Shown: one piece after another, positions 8,984 through 17,273 of the stretch
How the letters are laid out: the number at the start of each line of letters is the position of its first letter
Numbering within the stretch: position 1 is the stretch's first letter
From: [Clostridium] scindens ATCC 35704
Lineage (GTDB): Bacteria > Bacillota > Clostridia > Lachnospirales > Lachnospiraceae
Assembly (NCBI RefSeq): GCF_004295125.1
Contig: NZ_CP036170.1
Location: 685,501 to 749,500 of the forward strand
Reading direction: 5' to 3'
DNA: 64,000 bases
The notes under the pieces: generated by a model
What the model was told of the DNA's origin: nothing
The model's input: only the letters and a program-made list of their open reading frames with translations
The model's database searches: none
Position numbers and translations under genes: made by a program

Positions 8984-9601
8984 TTATAGTGTAATATTTT
9001 CTCCTTTTAACCCGCAGAAAGCACCTTCGATCGCGGCCTCCTTATGGGCGATCAGCCATTTGTTCCTGGCCGCCAGAAGCCGATCCTCTCCATCCTTTCC
9101 AGGCTTAAAGTCCAGGTCTGTATTGGTTTCTTTCGGCAGTACGATGACGCATCTAAACCCATTTTCCTGTGCTGTACAAGGCGCATAGTGAAGCGTCGTC
9201 GCATATAGTTCCACCGCCGTCCCGGCCGGAACATAATATGCCTCTGCCCTTTCCGTATCATAGGTGTAATCCGCCTCTATATCCTGCTGCCGTCCCAGAA
9301 GCAGAATCAGATCGCTGGCCGCAATGTCTATCTCCGAGGAACGATGGTACTCCAGCGCATTCAGCTTATTATTATTGCCATTGCAATAGCCGATCTGGAT
9401 GGGCAGGCCTCCATATGCCCGTTCTTTCAGTTTCGCCGCCACAGGCAGTCCTTCCAGTTCCTCCACGGACGCCACATAGATGACGCCGTCATCCGGTACC
9501 GGCGTGTGTCCCATCTCTTTCAGCAGCCGGTCAAAGCCATAACCTTTAAGCACCTTTCCGTATACGCCAAAAGACGGATCTGTTACCTTGCGAATCTCCA
9601 T
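8984..9601 (-). CDS. DUF4867 family protein
   Basis: Protein of 205 residues with no assigned biochemical role. A beta-rich central part, AEAYYVPAGTAVELYATTLH then YAPC, resembles a cupin-like metal pocket, which would fit a sugar isomerase or mutarotase partner; this is inference. It starts behind AAAGGAGGAAG and lies 30 bp upstream of the isomerase gene, as the first gene of that operon. There are no signal peptide or membrane segments, so it is cytoplasmic. The family name is from recall of the sequence pattern. Confidence 0.72.
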   Translation of the reverse strand: MEIRKVTDPSFGVYGKVLKGYGFDRLLKEMGHTPVPDDGVIYVASVEELEGLPVAAKLKERAYGGLPIQIGYCNGNNNKLNALEYHRSSEIDIAASDLILLLGRQQDIEADYTYDTERAEAYYVPAGTAVELYATTLHYAPCTAQENGFRCVIVLPKETNTDLDFKPGKDGEDRLLAARNKWLIAHKEAAIEGAFCGLKGENITL

Positions 9602-9639
9602 ATTTTCTTCCTCCTTTTGCCTTCGTTTATTATAAGGTC

Positions 9640-9666
9640 ATTATATCAACTTATTTTTTCTGTCAC
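9640..9666 (-). promoter_or_regulatory. Possible promoter of DUF4867-isomerase operon
   Basis: A perfect -10 box TATAAT (9640-9645) sits about 40 bp upstream of the DUF4867 start. The only recognisable -35, GTGACA (9661-9666), is just 15 bp away, so an activator such as the nearby AraC protein may be needed. Weak evidence. Confidence 0.4.
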
Positions 9667-9721
9667 GACCAATTATTCACCCTGTTTATGGCAAATTCTT
9701 GTCTTTTTATTCAAAAGGGGA

Positions 9722-9790
9722 CAGGGCAGATGCCAAGTGGTGACGTAACACTTTTGAAAAATGTTACGTCACCACTTGAGTCTCTGCCTG
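9722..9790. repeat. Large palindromic element overlapping the araC-type 3' end
   Basis: A perfect 17-bp inverted repeat (9734-9750 and 9762-9778) encloses an 11-nt loop. Imperfect outer arms CAGGGCAGA (9722-9730) and TCTCTGCCTG (9781-9790) extend it. The stop codon of the AraC-type gene lies inside the right arm, so its last residues QVVT are encoded by the palindrome. It could act as a terminator, but the lack of a T-run and the shared AGGGG..GCAGATG wording with the hairpin at 30202-30240 suggest an inserted REP-like unit. Confidence 0.75.
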
Positions 9791-10603
9791 GCGCTTTCTA
9801 TATTCGCTTGGCAGCATGCCATATTTTCTTTTGAATACCTTCGCAAAAGCCTTGCTGTTGGCAAATCCGTTATTACTGGCGATCTCGCCAATCGCATCCG
9901 ATGTGTTCACCAAATCCTTGTATGCATATTCCAGCCTGATATGATCCAGATAGGTTTTATAATTGGTCCTGGCATACTTCTGAAACATCCTGGACAGATA
10001 GGTGGGCGAATAGCCGAAGATCTTCGCCAGGCTCTCCAGGGATAAGTCTTTGGTATAGTGATCCTCCATGTATGCCGTGATAGCGGAGAGCTTATTCAAC
10101 TTCTTATTCTGGCGCACCAGATCCATGCTGACCTCCATCTCACGGTATTTGGTCACCAGAAGATACACCAGCAGGTAGAACTGGCCCAGAACTTTCAATT
10201 CATAGCCGCAGTCCCGGCGGGCATATGTTTCATACATATCTTCGATGAGGCGCATCACTTCCTCGTCCTGAAGTCTGGAACTATGGGAGAAATAGATGAA
10301 ACGTTCCTCCGTATAGTAATTTTCGAACGTGACAAGCGGTATCTGAAGCACAATGGTCCGGTTGGCCTTTGGGGATTGGATGGAATGAATCTCATTGGAA
10401 TTGACCAGCATGAATTCCCCGGGCTTAAGCGGGTATTCCTTCTCATTCAGGAAGAATCTTAATTCTCCCTCGAACAGCGCAAATATCTCTACCGACCGAT
10501 GCCAGTGCTTCTCCCTGACGTAGTTGCCGTCCTTGCCTTCGAATACGAACATCTTAAATGGAATGTCGTCATTGGGCATGATGAACTCATGTGAATACTC
10601 CAT
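9764..10603 (-). CDS. AraC-family transcriptional regulator
   Basis: Protein of 279 residues with an N-terminal cupin sensor (KHWHRSVEIFALFEGEL and then YPLKPGEFMLVNSNEIHSI) and a C-terminal double helix-turn-helix (DLSLESLAKIFGYSPTYLSR and then IGEIASNNGFANSKAFAKVF). GGAGGAT precedes the start. It follows the PfkB kinase by 6 bp and probably regulates it and the isomerase-xylB genes downstream (inference). Its C-terminus ends inside a palindromic repeat, so the native stop may have been replaced. Confidence 0.93.
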   Translation of the reverse strand: MEYSHEFIMPNDDIPFKMFVFEGKDGNYVREKHWHRSVEIFALFEGELRFFLNEKEYPLKPGEFMLVNSNEIHSIQSPKANRTIVLQIPLVTFENYYTEERFIYFSHSSRLQDEEVMRLIEDMYETYARRDCGYELKVLGQFYLLVYLLVTKYREMEVSMDLVRQNKKLNKLSAITAYMEDHYTKDLSLESLAKIFGYSPTYLSRMFQKYARTNYKTYLDHIRLEYAYKDLVNTSDAIGEIASNNGFANSKAFAKVFKRKYGMLPSEYRKRQAETQVVT

Positions 10604-10609
10604 GTCTGC

Positions 10610-11575
10610 TTATCCTCCATTTTCACAGGGTTTATCTGAAGCGCCAGCCTGTATCCACCCGGTCGCTCCCAATACCTGGACCGCCCTGGCCCCGCATGCA
10701 TTTGCGTATTCGGCGCATTCCCGCAGCGTCCTGCCTTTCGATAATGCGTAGATAAACCCTGCGGCAAAACTGTCTCCGGCCCCGGTGGTATCGATGCATC
10801 TAACCCCCGGCTTTGCCAACACTCTGTAGCATTCCCTTCTGTTCCTTACCAGGCATCCTCTGGCCCCGCATTTGATGACGACATTCTTCACGCCTGCCTC
10901 AAGCAGGCGCTCTGCCGCTTCTTCGGCCGTGTCCTTCCCGGTCACCAGGCATGCCTCCTCCTCATTTGGCAGAATGTAATCTACACATTCCAGCGCCTCT
11001 TTGATATCCTCCACCGTCTCGCCGAGTTTCCTCTTGGTCATATCCGCGCACACCGTCATCCCCTGGCTCTTTGCCTGGGCAAATATCTTCTTAAGGCCCC
11101 TGCAGTCAATCTCAGGAAACACAAAGATGCTGGCAAAGCTAAGAATCTTTGCCCCTTCCGGGAATGGCATCCTGACATCTTCTATTTTAAGCCTTCTGAG
11201 GCTTCCATTGGCATTGGTGAGGAAACTGCGTTCCCCGTCTTCCTTGATCAGGACCACGTTGATTCCCGTAGGCATCTCAGGGCGTATCTGCCGGGGCTCT
11301 ACCGCGATCCCCTCTTCTATGCACATCTCCCGGATCATCCGGCCTGCATGGTCATCCCCAAGTACCGTCTCCAGACGGACCTTTTTCCCCATTCTGGCCA
11401 AGATCACAGCCTCGTTCAATGCGTCTCCCCCGGTAGACATGCATATATCCTCCATGGGACTTGAGCCCGTACGAAACACTGCTTCGTCCGCCGGCCTCGC
11501 AAGCACGTCCATAATTGCCGCTCCTATCACCACTATTTCAGGCATCCCTGTCCCAACTGCTTTCTTGTTCTCCAT
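10610..11575 (-). CDS. PfkB-family carbohydrate kinase
   Basis: Sugar kinase of the ribokinase/fructokinase superfamily, 321 residues from MENKKAVG (start chosen for its AAAGGGAT site). The N-terminal signature region is MSTGGDALNEAVILARMG; the C-terminal signature DTTGAGDSFAAGFIYAL holds the catalytic Asp and anion hole. The partner motif NEEEA is present before it. It is cotranscribed with the AraC regulator 6 bp downstream. The substrate is not determinable; fructose-, ribose- or KDG-like sugars are possible. Confidence 0.9.
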   Translation of the reverse strand: MENKKAVGTGMPEIVVIGAAIMDVLARPADEAVFRTGSSPMEDICMSTGGDALNEAVILARMGKKVRLETVLGDDHAGRMIREMCIEEGIAVEPRQIRPEMPTGINVVLIKEDGERSFLTNANGSLRRLKIEDVRMPFPEGAKILSFASIFVFPEIDCRGLKKIFAQAKSQGMTVCADMTKRKLGETVEDIKEALECVDYILPNEEEACLVTGKDTAEEAAERLLEAGVKNVVIKCGARGCLVRNRRECYRVLAKPGVRCIDTTGAGDSFAAGFIYALSKGRTLRECAEYANACGARAVQVLGATGWIQAGASDKPCENGG

Positions 11576-11676
11576 CTGGCATCCCTTTCCACTCTTCATT
11601 ATATCCCGGGTATTCCGCTATACTCCCTATTAGTGTACTACGCCGGGCCGATAACCGCAATTGGAATATAGCCATG

Positions 11677-13665
11677 TCACTTCGCCTTTCCATAGCACTG
11701 GGTAATGGTCACGGAACTGGTATCCTCATCTTTAATTTCAGCTTCGGCATACGTCCGTCCATCGACAGGATGCAGGATCGACTGGATCGCCAGGTCTTCC
11801 GGAACCAGTTTCCCTCGCCACGCTTCCAGGTCCTCTTCCTCCTGGTAGAACCTGATGCCTGTATTCCCGGTTCTCTTCCCGGTGCCGGATGGCATATTCT
11901 TAACCTTCAACCCTACGATCTTATAATCTTCTATCTGTTTCCCCACGTCTGCCCCATGCTCCTTTAGAAAATTACAGGTCCGGCCAAAGAATGGATAGAT
12001 GGCGGCCCTCATATCTTTAGCGCTGACTTCTGATTCCAATTCTATGTAGCCGGCCGGAAGCGACTCCTTTAGTTCCGCAAGTTTCAGGCTATCAACATCC
12101 GCCTTATACGCAGCCAGAAAGTCTTTTTTCTCCTGGGCGGTCAGCCGAAGCGTCTGTTCAAGCACTCCGTCCGACCAGACCAGTCTTTCCTGATCCGCCT
12201 CCTTAATCTCAGTCAGCGGGTAGGCCTTCTCTTTGTATTCACCGCACTCATACACGCCGGCAAAGGCATCCAGGCTCTCTTCATCCACCGGGTAGGCCCG
12301 GTATTTCATTGCCCCGCTTTTCATCTCATAGCATACGGTAGCCGTCGTAACTCTGCCGGAGCCTTTTCCCTGTCGGCAAACCGTTCTTAGCCAGGCAAGC
12401 CCCTCCTCCATTCCGTTATCGTGCAAAGAATACTGCGCAAGCCTGCTGTCTATCAGATAATGATCCCTTCCCGCTTCAATCTCTTCATATTGGGCCTGGT
12501 CAATATCCACCCCATTCATGAAGATGGAAAGTCCCTTTATCTGGTCCGGCCGCGGGTAGAAGCCATCGAAGGAATCCCGGCCTTCGAGAAAGGCAAGCGC
12601 CGCCACGCATACGGCAATGCATTCCGCCGCCAACTGTCCCTTCCTGCGTGCTATCTTTCTTAGAGGAACCCTTACCAGCCCCTCCACCAGAAGATGGACT
12701 GCCAGCGTGCCGACAACTCCGGCTAGCGTCAGGCACAGCACGCCCTTTAAACCTCCTTCCTCCATTGTATGGAAGATCTTCAGGATCAGGGTACAGGCGC
12801 ATAGGCCCGCAAGCACAGATAGCAGGAACTCTGTCACGCGTTCCGCCAGCCGGCTGGCAAAGTCCCTTCCTGTCATCTCCGTCTTTCTTCTTCCCAATAC
12901 CAGCAGAATTGCTACACCCAGAAGCAATATCCATGCGAGTGCGGCGCATATCTGCCCTCCTTTTGGGAAGTACTCCAGTACCTCCCGCTTCTCATACAGG
13001 AACGTTCCTGCCAAAGTATCCGCAAGCCTTGCAGGTACCAGCAATCTGCCGGCCTCTTCCAAGAGCGGGATGCGGTAAAACGTATGAAAGATCTCTTGGG
13101 ACATTCCAAGCAGGACGTACTGAGCCAGTATCTCGAAGTAAAACAGCAGAACGGCCAGCACCGCCACCGCAAAAGCCACTCTGCCCGATACAGCAGCCGC
13201 CATCAGCCCCATATGGTAGAACAGCAGAAAGACCAGAAAAAAAACGATCACGCTGCGCACGGTATACACACTGGCATAAGGAGCGAACAAGGTATCGTGG
13301 CCTGCCTGATACACGGCGCATACCGCCTGGGTGATAAGAAACGGAAAGGCAAAATGCAGCAGCCCATGGAAATAACGCGTCCAGAATATCGTGTTTCTCT
13401 TTACCGGAAGACTATAGTAGAAGTCCTGCTTCTTCGCCTGAAACAGGTAGCCGAATTCTGAAAACGCCAATAAAATACCAAGTCCCATACACAGATAAGA
13501 AAGTTCCGCGCTTCCAATTCCAAAAAATAAAAAGTCCGTATCTACAGAAAGCGACATGACTTTGAATATCAGATACAGCGCAAATCCTCCCCAGGCAAGA
13601 ATCGCGCTGATATGCCCCCGCCCTGCTTCCTTCAGCCAATTACTGTAATACTTTGCGGATGTCAT
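11677..13665 (-). CDS. ABC transporter permease (DUF6449-type)
   Basis: Membrane partner of the ATPase encoded just upstream, about 662 residues. It has an N-terminal block of roughly six hydrophobic helices, a further pair near residue 270-340, and a long C-terminal hydrophilic part (about 300 residues), which matches my recall of permeases carrying DUF6449. LVFLLFYHMGLMAAAVSG is one clear helix. It overlaps the ATPase gene. GGAGG suits the ATG at 13665 better than the one at 13671. The substrate is unknown; two-gene exporters of this sort often deal with peptides or antibiotics. Confidence 0.8.
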   Translation of the reverse strand: MTSAKYYSNWLKEAGRGHISAILAWGGFALYLIFKVMSLSVDTDFLFFGIGSAELSYLCMGLGILLAFSEFGYLFQAKKQDFYYSLPVKRNTIFWTRYFHGLLHFAFPFLITQAVCAVYQAGHDTLFAPYASVYTVRSVIVFFLVFLLFYHMGLMAAAVSGRVAFAVAVLAVLLFYFEILAQYVLLGMSQEIFHTFYRIPLLEEAGRLLVPARLADTLAGTFLYEKREVLEYFPKGGQICAALAWILLLGVAILLVLGRRKTEMTGRDFASRLAERVTEFLLSVLAGLCACTLILKIFHTMEEGGLKGVLCLTLAGVVGTLAVHLLVEGLVRVPLRKIARRKGQLAAECIAVCVAALAFLEGRDSFDGFYPRPDQIKGLSIFMNGVDIDQAQYEEIEAGRDHYLIDSRLAQYSLHDNGMEEGLAWLRTVCRQGKGSGRVTTATVCYEMKSGAMKYRAYPVDEESLDAFAGVYECGEYKEKAYPLTEIKEADQERLVWSDGVLEQTLRLTAQEKKDFLAAYKADVDSLKLAELKESLPAGYIELESEVSAKDMRAAIYPFFGRTCNFLKEHGADVGKQIEDYKIVGLKVKNMPSGTGKRTGNTGIRFYQEEEDLEAWRGKLVPEDLAIQSILHPVDGRTYAEAEIKDEDTSSVTITQCYGKAK

Positions 13666-14536
13666 AACCATTTTCCTCCATCTCTGCCATAAATATCTCT
13701 TCCAGCAACATCGGCACCTCCCTGCAGAAGATGGGATTCCTCTGCCGGATATTCTCCAGGGCCTCCTCTTTCTTTCCTCTGACGATCACCGTAGTAAAGT
13801 AGCCGTCACGATGGCAGCGCACAATCGACGGATGCTCCGCCATCAGCGGCTCATCCTGCTCGAACACGCACTGAATCTTAGTCATCGTTCCTGCCTTCTC
13901 CCTCATATCCCCGGCCAGCAAAAGGCCTCCTTTGTGCAGGATTCCAATCTCATTGCAGAAGTCCTCCAGATCCTGTAATTTGTGGGCTGCCACCACAACA
14001 GTAAGAGCGCGCTCATGGATTTCTTTTCCAAACAGGTTCTTCATCGCCTCCGTCACCACCGGATCCAATCCGTCAAATACCTCGTCGCACAGCAGGTAGT
14101 CTGTATTGGCGCATAAGGCCATAATCAGAAACGCCTGCCTCTTCATTCCCTTGGAAAATGTACGGATCGGCCGCCGGATATCCAGTTCCAGCCGATCCGC
14201 CATATAACGCACGCCGTTTCGGTCCATGGCGGAATACTGCTTCTTATAGAATCTGGCCATATCCTCCATGGTGGCTGTAGGGAAGTAGTAAGGGTCGTCC
14301 GGCAGATAAAAGAATCGTTCTTTTGCCCCGGGATTTTCATAAGCGACCTCTCCATTGATCCTGACCGTCCCGGCGTCAGCCTTAAGAATTCCAGCCATTA
14401 CTCTAAGAAGCGTGCTTTTTCCGGCCCCATTGGTTCCCAGCAGGCCAAATACTTTTCCTTCAGGTATTCGGAAGGAGACTTGGCTCAATGCAGCAGTGTC
14501 ATCAAAATGCTTGCTTATGTTCTCAATCTCTATCAT
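13640..14536 (-). CDS. ABC transporter ATP-binding protein
   Basis: Cytoplasmic ATPase of 298 residues. Walker A is GTNGAGKST near 34, the signature is the divergent FSKGMKRQ near 128, and Walker B is YLLCDEVFDGLDP near 147. It is the first gene of a two-gene operon with the overlapping permease. The layout resembles YtrB/BcrA-type exporters. Its promoter holds a strong operator-like palindrome, so expression is probably induced by a ligand-released repressor whose gene is not in this operon. Confidence 0.93.
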   Translation of the reverse strand: MIEIENISKHFDDTAALSQVSFRIPEGKVFGLLGTNGAGKSTLLRVMAGILKADAGTVRINGEVAYENPGAKERFFYLPDDPYYFPTATMEDMARFYKKQYSAMDRNGVRYMADRLELDIRRPIRTFSKGMKRQAFLIMALCANTDYLLCDEVFDGLDPVVTEAMKNLFGKEIHERALTVVVAAHKLQDLEDFCNEIGILHKGGLLLAGDMREKAGTMTKIQCVFEQDEPLMAEHPSIVRCHRDGYFTTVIVRGKKEEALENIRQRNPIFCREVPMLLEEIFMAEMEENGYDIRKVLQ

Positions 14537-14569
14537 CTGACTCCTCTTTTCGCATAATACCTTTGTTTT

Positions 14570-14620
14570 ATATGTTACAATTACTTAATAAATTGTAACA
14601 TATCTGTAATATACTGGCAA
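14570..14620 (-). promoter_or_regulatory. ABC operon promoter with overlapping 13-bp inverted repeat
   Basis: -35 TTGCCA (14615-14620) and -10 TACAAT (14592-14597) are 17 bp apart on the minus strand. A perfect 13-bp inverted repeat ATATGTTACAATT / AATTGTAACATAT (14570-14582 and 14591-14603, 8-bp spacer) covers the -10 box and probable start point, the position of a repressor operator. Confidence 0.82.
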
Positions 14621-14689
14621 GTTTTCAAGATTGCTGTACCTCTGCATACTTCTGCCATCCCGCTGACGTCCTTCACTCATTCCAAGAGA

Positions 14690-14729
14690 AAGACCCTCGG
14701 GAAATTTATTTCTATTCCCCGGGGGTCTT
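14690..14729 (-). terminator. Terminator-like hairpin after SPFH-RHH operon
   Basis: A 16-bp stem with one or two mismatches (14690-14705 with 14714-14729), GC-rich at its tip, starts two bases after the stop of the ribbon-helix-helix gene. A short T-run follows on the minus strand. Confidence 0.85.
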
Positions 14730-14731
14730 CT

Positions 14732-14935
14732 TTATTCAATATCTAATTCTGGCGGCACATCCAGTTCGTGCGGTACAGGCCTGCCGTTCTTCTTTCTCTG
14801 TCTTACACATTCCGTCAAGAGATATTCTATCTGACCGTTGACAGAACGGAAGTCGTCCTCTGCCCAGGCGGCGATTGCATCGTAGAGTTTGGCTGAGAGC
14901 CGAAGCGGAACCTGTTTTTTCCCTTTATCTGCCAT
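14732..14935 (-). CDS. Ribbon-helix-helix (Arc/CopG-like) DNA-binding protein
   Basis: Small protein of 67 residues. [20 protein letters not shown] at the N-terminus fits a beta strand and first helix, and [18 protein letters not shown] the second helix of the RHH fold. Its ATG comes one base after the stop of the SPFH gene (TGATATG), so the two are translationally linked. The operon promoter holds two tandem TGATATCA palindromes one helical turn apart, the type of site RHH dimers bind side by side, so autoregulation is likely (inference). Confidence 0.8.
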   Translation of the reverse strand: MADKGKKQVPLRLSAKLYDAIAAWAEDDFRSVNGQIEYLLTECVRQRKKNGRPVPHELDVPPELDIE

Positions 14936-14936
14936 A

Positions 14937-15929
14937 TCAATAAAGTGTTCCTGAATTTACGATCGGCTGTGCATCATGATTTCCACAAAGCACTACCAGC
15001 AGATTGGATACCATTGCCGCCTTTCTCTCTTCATCCAATTCTACCACCTGATTCTCATTCAGCCGTTCCAAAGCCATCTCAACCATCCCCACTGCACCGT
15101 CTACGATCATTTTCCTGGCATCAATGATAGCAGATGCCTGCTGTCTCTGCAGCATGGCCGCTGCAATCTCAGGCGCATAAGCCAGATAGGTAATACGTGC
15201 CTCGACGATCTCAAGTCCTGCCTCTTCCACCTTTGTCTGGATCTCTTCCCGGATTCTGGAAGCCACCACCTCGCTGGAGCCTCTCAGGCTTCCGTCGTCA
15301 GCAATCCCATCTCCCGTGGTGTCCACGTTGGGAGCCACATCATAAGGATACAGTCGCACGATGTTCCTCAGAGCGCTGTCGCACTGTAGGGACAGATATT
15401 CCTTGTAGTTATCCACATTGAAAACTGCCTTTGCCGTGTCAACTACCCGCCATGTCACCGCAATTCCAATCTCAACGGGGTTGCCAAGACAGTCATTGAT
15501 CTTCTGCCGGTTATTATTCAAAGTCATAATCTTTAAGGAGATCTTCTTATTTCCGGATTCCGCGCCTGCACTCTGGCCGGATTCCTTTCTCTTGCCTCCA
15601 TCTACATCGCCGCTCTGGCTAAGTCTTGTCTTGGACGCCGGGTTGACGCTTGTGCAGAATGGATTCACATAATAGAACCCGTTATCTTTCAGCGTGCCGA
15701 TATATTTGCCGAACAGCGTAAGCACCAGCGCCTCCTGCGGCCTTAAGACCTTCAGGCCCAGGAATGGGATCCAGCCGATACAAAGCCATATGCCTGCTAT
15801 AATTCCTACTGCCACATGCTCCCCAGCCACTCCATAGATCAGGCCTGCTGTTGCCGCTCCATATAGGAGAAGAAGTACCAGAAGCATAGCCATGCCATAC
15901 CGTTTGCCCTTAAAAACCTTTTCTTTCAT
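14937..15929 (-). CDS. SPFH/Band 7 domain membrane protein
   Basis: Protein of 330 residues. Two N-terminal hydrophobic helices ([20 protein letters not shown] and then [19 protein letters not shown]) are followed by a band-7 domain with [34 protein letters not shown] and [20 protein letters not shown], the last typical of flotillin/stomatin-like proteins. A hydrophilic insert sits near residue 115. Members scaffold membrane microdomains or protease complexes; the partner here is unknown. It is followed directly by the RHH gene. Confidence 0.9.
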   Translation of the reverse strand: MKEKVFKGKRYGMAMLLVLLLLYGAATAGLIYGVAGEHVAVGIIAGIWLCIGWIPFLGLKVLRPQEALVLTLFGKYIGTLKDNGFYYVNPFCTSVNPASKTRLSQSGDVDGGKRKESGQSAGAESGNKKISLKIMTLNNNRQKINDCLGNPVEIGIAVTWRVVDTAKAVFNVDNYKEYLSLQCDSALRNIVRLYPYDVAPNVDTTGDGIADDGSLRGSSEVVASRIREEIQTKVEEAGLEIVEARITYLAYAPEIAAAMLQRQQASAIIDARKMIVDGAVGMVEMALERLNENQVVELDEERKAAMVSNLLVVLCGNHDAQPIVNSGTLY

Positions 15930-15963
15930 AATTCATACCGCCCTTCTATCTTTTGATGTTTTA

Positions 15964-15992
15964 ATGATATCATTTTGATATCAGTTTGTCAA
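15964..15992 (-). promoter_or_regulatory. SPFH-RHH promoter with two tandem TGATATCA operators
   Basis: -35 TTGACA (15987-15992) and -10 TATCAT (15964-15969) with a 17-bp spacer. Two identical 8-bp palindromes TGATATCA (15965-15972 and 15976-15983) lie between and over these boxes, centres 11 bp apart. Binding there would block RNA polymerase. Confidence 0.85.
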
Positions 15993-16053
15993 CAGTTACC
16001 TGCGCATGAATGTAAATTCTTTTTAGAATTATACGGAATATCCTGAAAAGCCA

Positions 16054-16087
16054 AAAAGGACCTTCCGATTTTTCGGAAAGTCCTTTT
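16054..16087. terminator. Terminator hairpin between IS21 and the SPFH operon
   Basis: Near-perfect 15-bp stem (16054-16068 with 16073-16087) flanked by A/T runs on both sides, so it may act in both directions. It shields the SPFH promoter from transcription out of the IS element. Confidence 0.75.
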
Positions 16088-16167
16088 GAATTCAAATAAT
16101 TCAATATTATTCGATGATTGTAGCATGGTTTTTGCAAGCACTTTTTGGAAAAAAATGCAAAATATTT

Positions 16168-16209
16168 TTGGAGAATGTTGCATCTCCAAATTGGAGAAAA
16201 TTGCAAGGC
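16168..16209 (+). repeat. IS21 end, left 42-bp inverted repeat
   Basis: Reverse complement of 18865-18906 with one mismatch. It contains two TTGGAGAA-type subrepeats, as expected for the multiple transposase sites of IS21 ends. Confidence 0.9.
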
Positions 16210-16264
16210 CTCGGCTGGCAGCTATTCTGCCAGCTACATAGCCATTGCAGACCATATTTAGTTG

Positions 16265-16507
16265 TTATAGCGTGAGATATGGAAACGGAAGTTCCGAGTT
16301 TTCATCTTCATGTGCATGTTCCCTGAAATAGCGGAACTCCTCATCCAGCTCTTTATAATGGATAAAATCATTTAGATATCTCAGATCTTCTTCTGCGCAT
16401 CGGTGATCTTCTATGAGATCAAGAAGATAATCATTCATCTCCTCATAGCGTTCCTGAAGATTTTGATATTTTTTCTGTTCTTTGATAACTTTTTTATTTT
16501 TAGCCAT
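16265..16507 (-). CDS. Small IS21-associated protein
   Basis: Product of 80 residues from MAKNKKVIKEQKKY (the ATG overlaps the end of istB by 8 bp). It is highly charged and mostly helical, probably a coiled coil (QNLQERYEEMNDYLLDLIEDH). It lies inside the IS element after istB. I do not recognise a function; an accessory or passenger protein of this IS21 subgroup is the simplest reading. Confidence 0.6.
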   Translation of the reverse strand: MAKNKKVIKEQKKYQNLQERYEEMNDYLLDLIEDHRCAEEDLRYLNDFIHYKELDEEFRYFREHAHEDENSELPFPYLTL

Positions 16508-17273
16508 TGTTACCTGCCTCCTGACTGCTGATTCTTGAAAGAGTTGCATTGATGCTTGATTCACGTAACCGATTATTGATCCCCGGGAACAGAATCAGTT
16601 CCACATGGTGAGTGAGCCTGCCAATCAGTGCTGTTGTCATCCGTTGGTCATAAAGAACGTTCACCCACTGTGAGAATTCAAGATTCGTGTTTAAAATCAC
16701 CGATTTCTGCTCGTGTATCTCAGAAAGATAATCAAACAGAAGCTGTGAACCGGTGCGGTCATACGGAACATATCCGAATTCATCCAGAATCAGTATCCGG
16801 GCACTGTTAAGCTTCTTTTTCAGTGCAGTAAGCTTTCCGCTGCTCTGACTCTCGGAAAAGAGATTGATAAGTCCGGCAGTGCGGTAGAATCTTACCGGAA
16901 TTTCCTGATTACATGCAGACATTCCAATCAGAATGGAAAGCATTGTTTTACCGGTTCCTGTTCCTCCATACATGATGACATTTTTTCCTGTATGATAAAA
17001 CTCCAGGTCTAACAGGCTTTGGAAGCTGACGTCTTCCGGGAAATCTATCTCATCTGCCCTGAATTCCTCCACACGGTATCTACGTGGGAAGTCGGTGGTA
17101 TTGAGGAACTTGCTCTTCCTTCTTGCTGTACGGTATTCAATTTCGTTTGTCAGGAGGTTTAAAAGGTATTCCTGCGGTGTGTCTCCTTTCTGCTCGAAAG
17201 CCTGTCCTGCAAAGTTCGTGGGCAGCTTGAGCTGTTTGCAGCATGCTGCAATAGATTTTTCTATATCAGCCAT
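16500..17273 (-). CDS. istB: IS21 helper ATPase IstB
   Basis: AAA+ ATPase of 257 residues that assists the IstA transposase in target selection. Walker A is YGGTGTGKTMLS near 107, Walker B is ILILDEFGYVPYD near 165, and sensor-type LNTNLEFSQW follows. The start MADIEKSI has GGGAGG upstream, and the istA stop overlaps it by 8 bp. The reading frame is intact. Confidence 0.95.
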   Translation of the reverse strand: MADIEKSIAACCKQLKLPTNFAGQAFEQKGDTPQEYLLNLLTNEIEYRTARRKSKFLNTTDFPRRYRVEEFRADEIDFPEDVSFQSLLDLEFYHTGKNVIMYGGTGTGKTMLSILIGMSACNQEIPVRFYRTAGLINLFSESQSSGKLTALKKKLNSARILILDEFGYVPYDRTGSQLLFDYLSEIHEQKSVILNTNLEFSQWVNVLYDQRMTTALIGRLTHHVELILFPGINNRLRESSINATLSRISSQEAGNNG

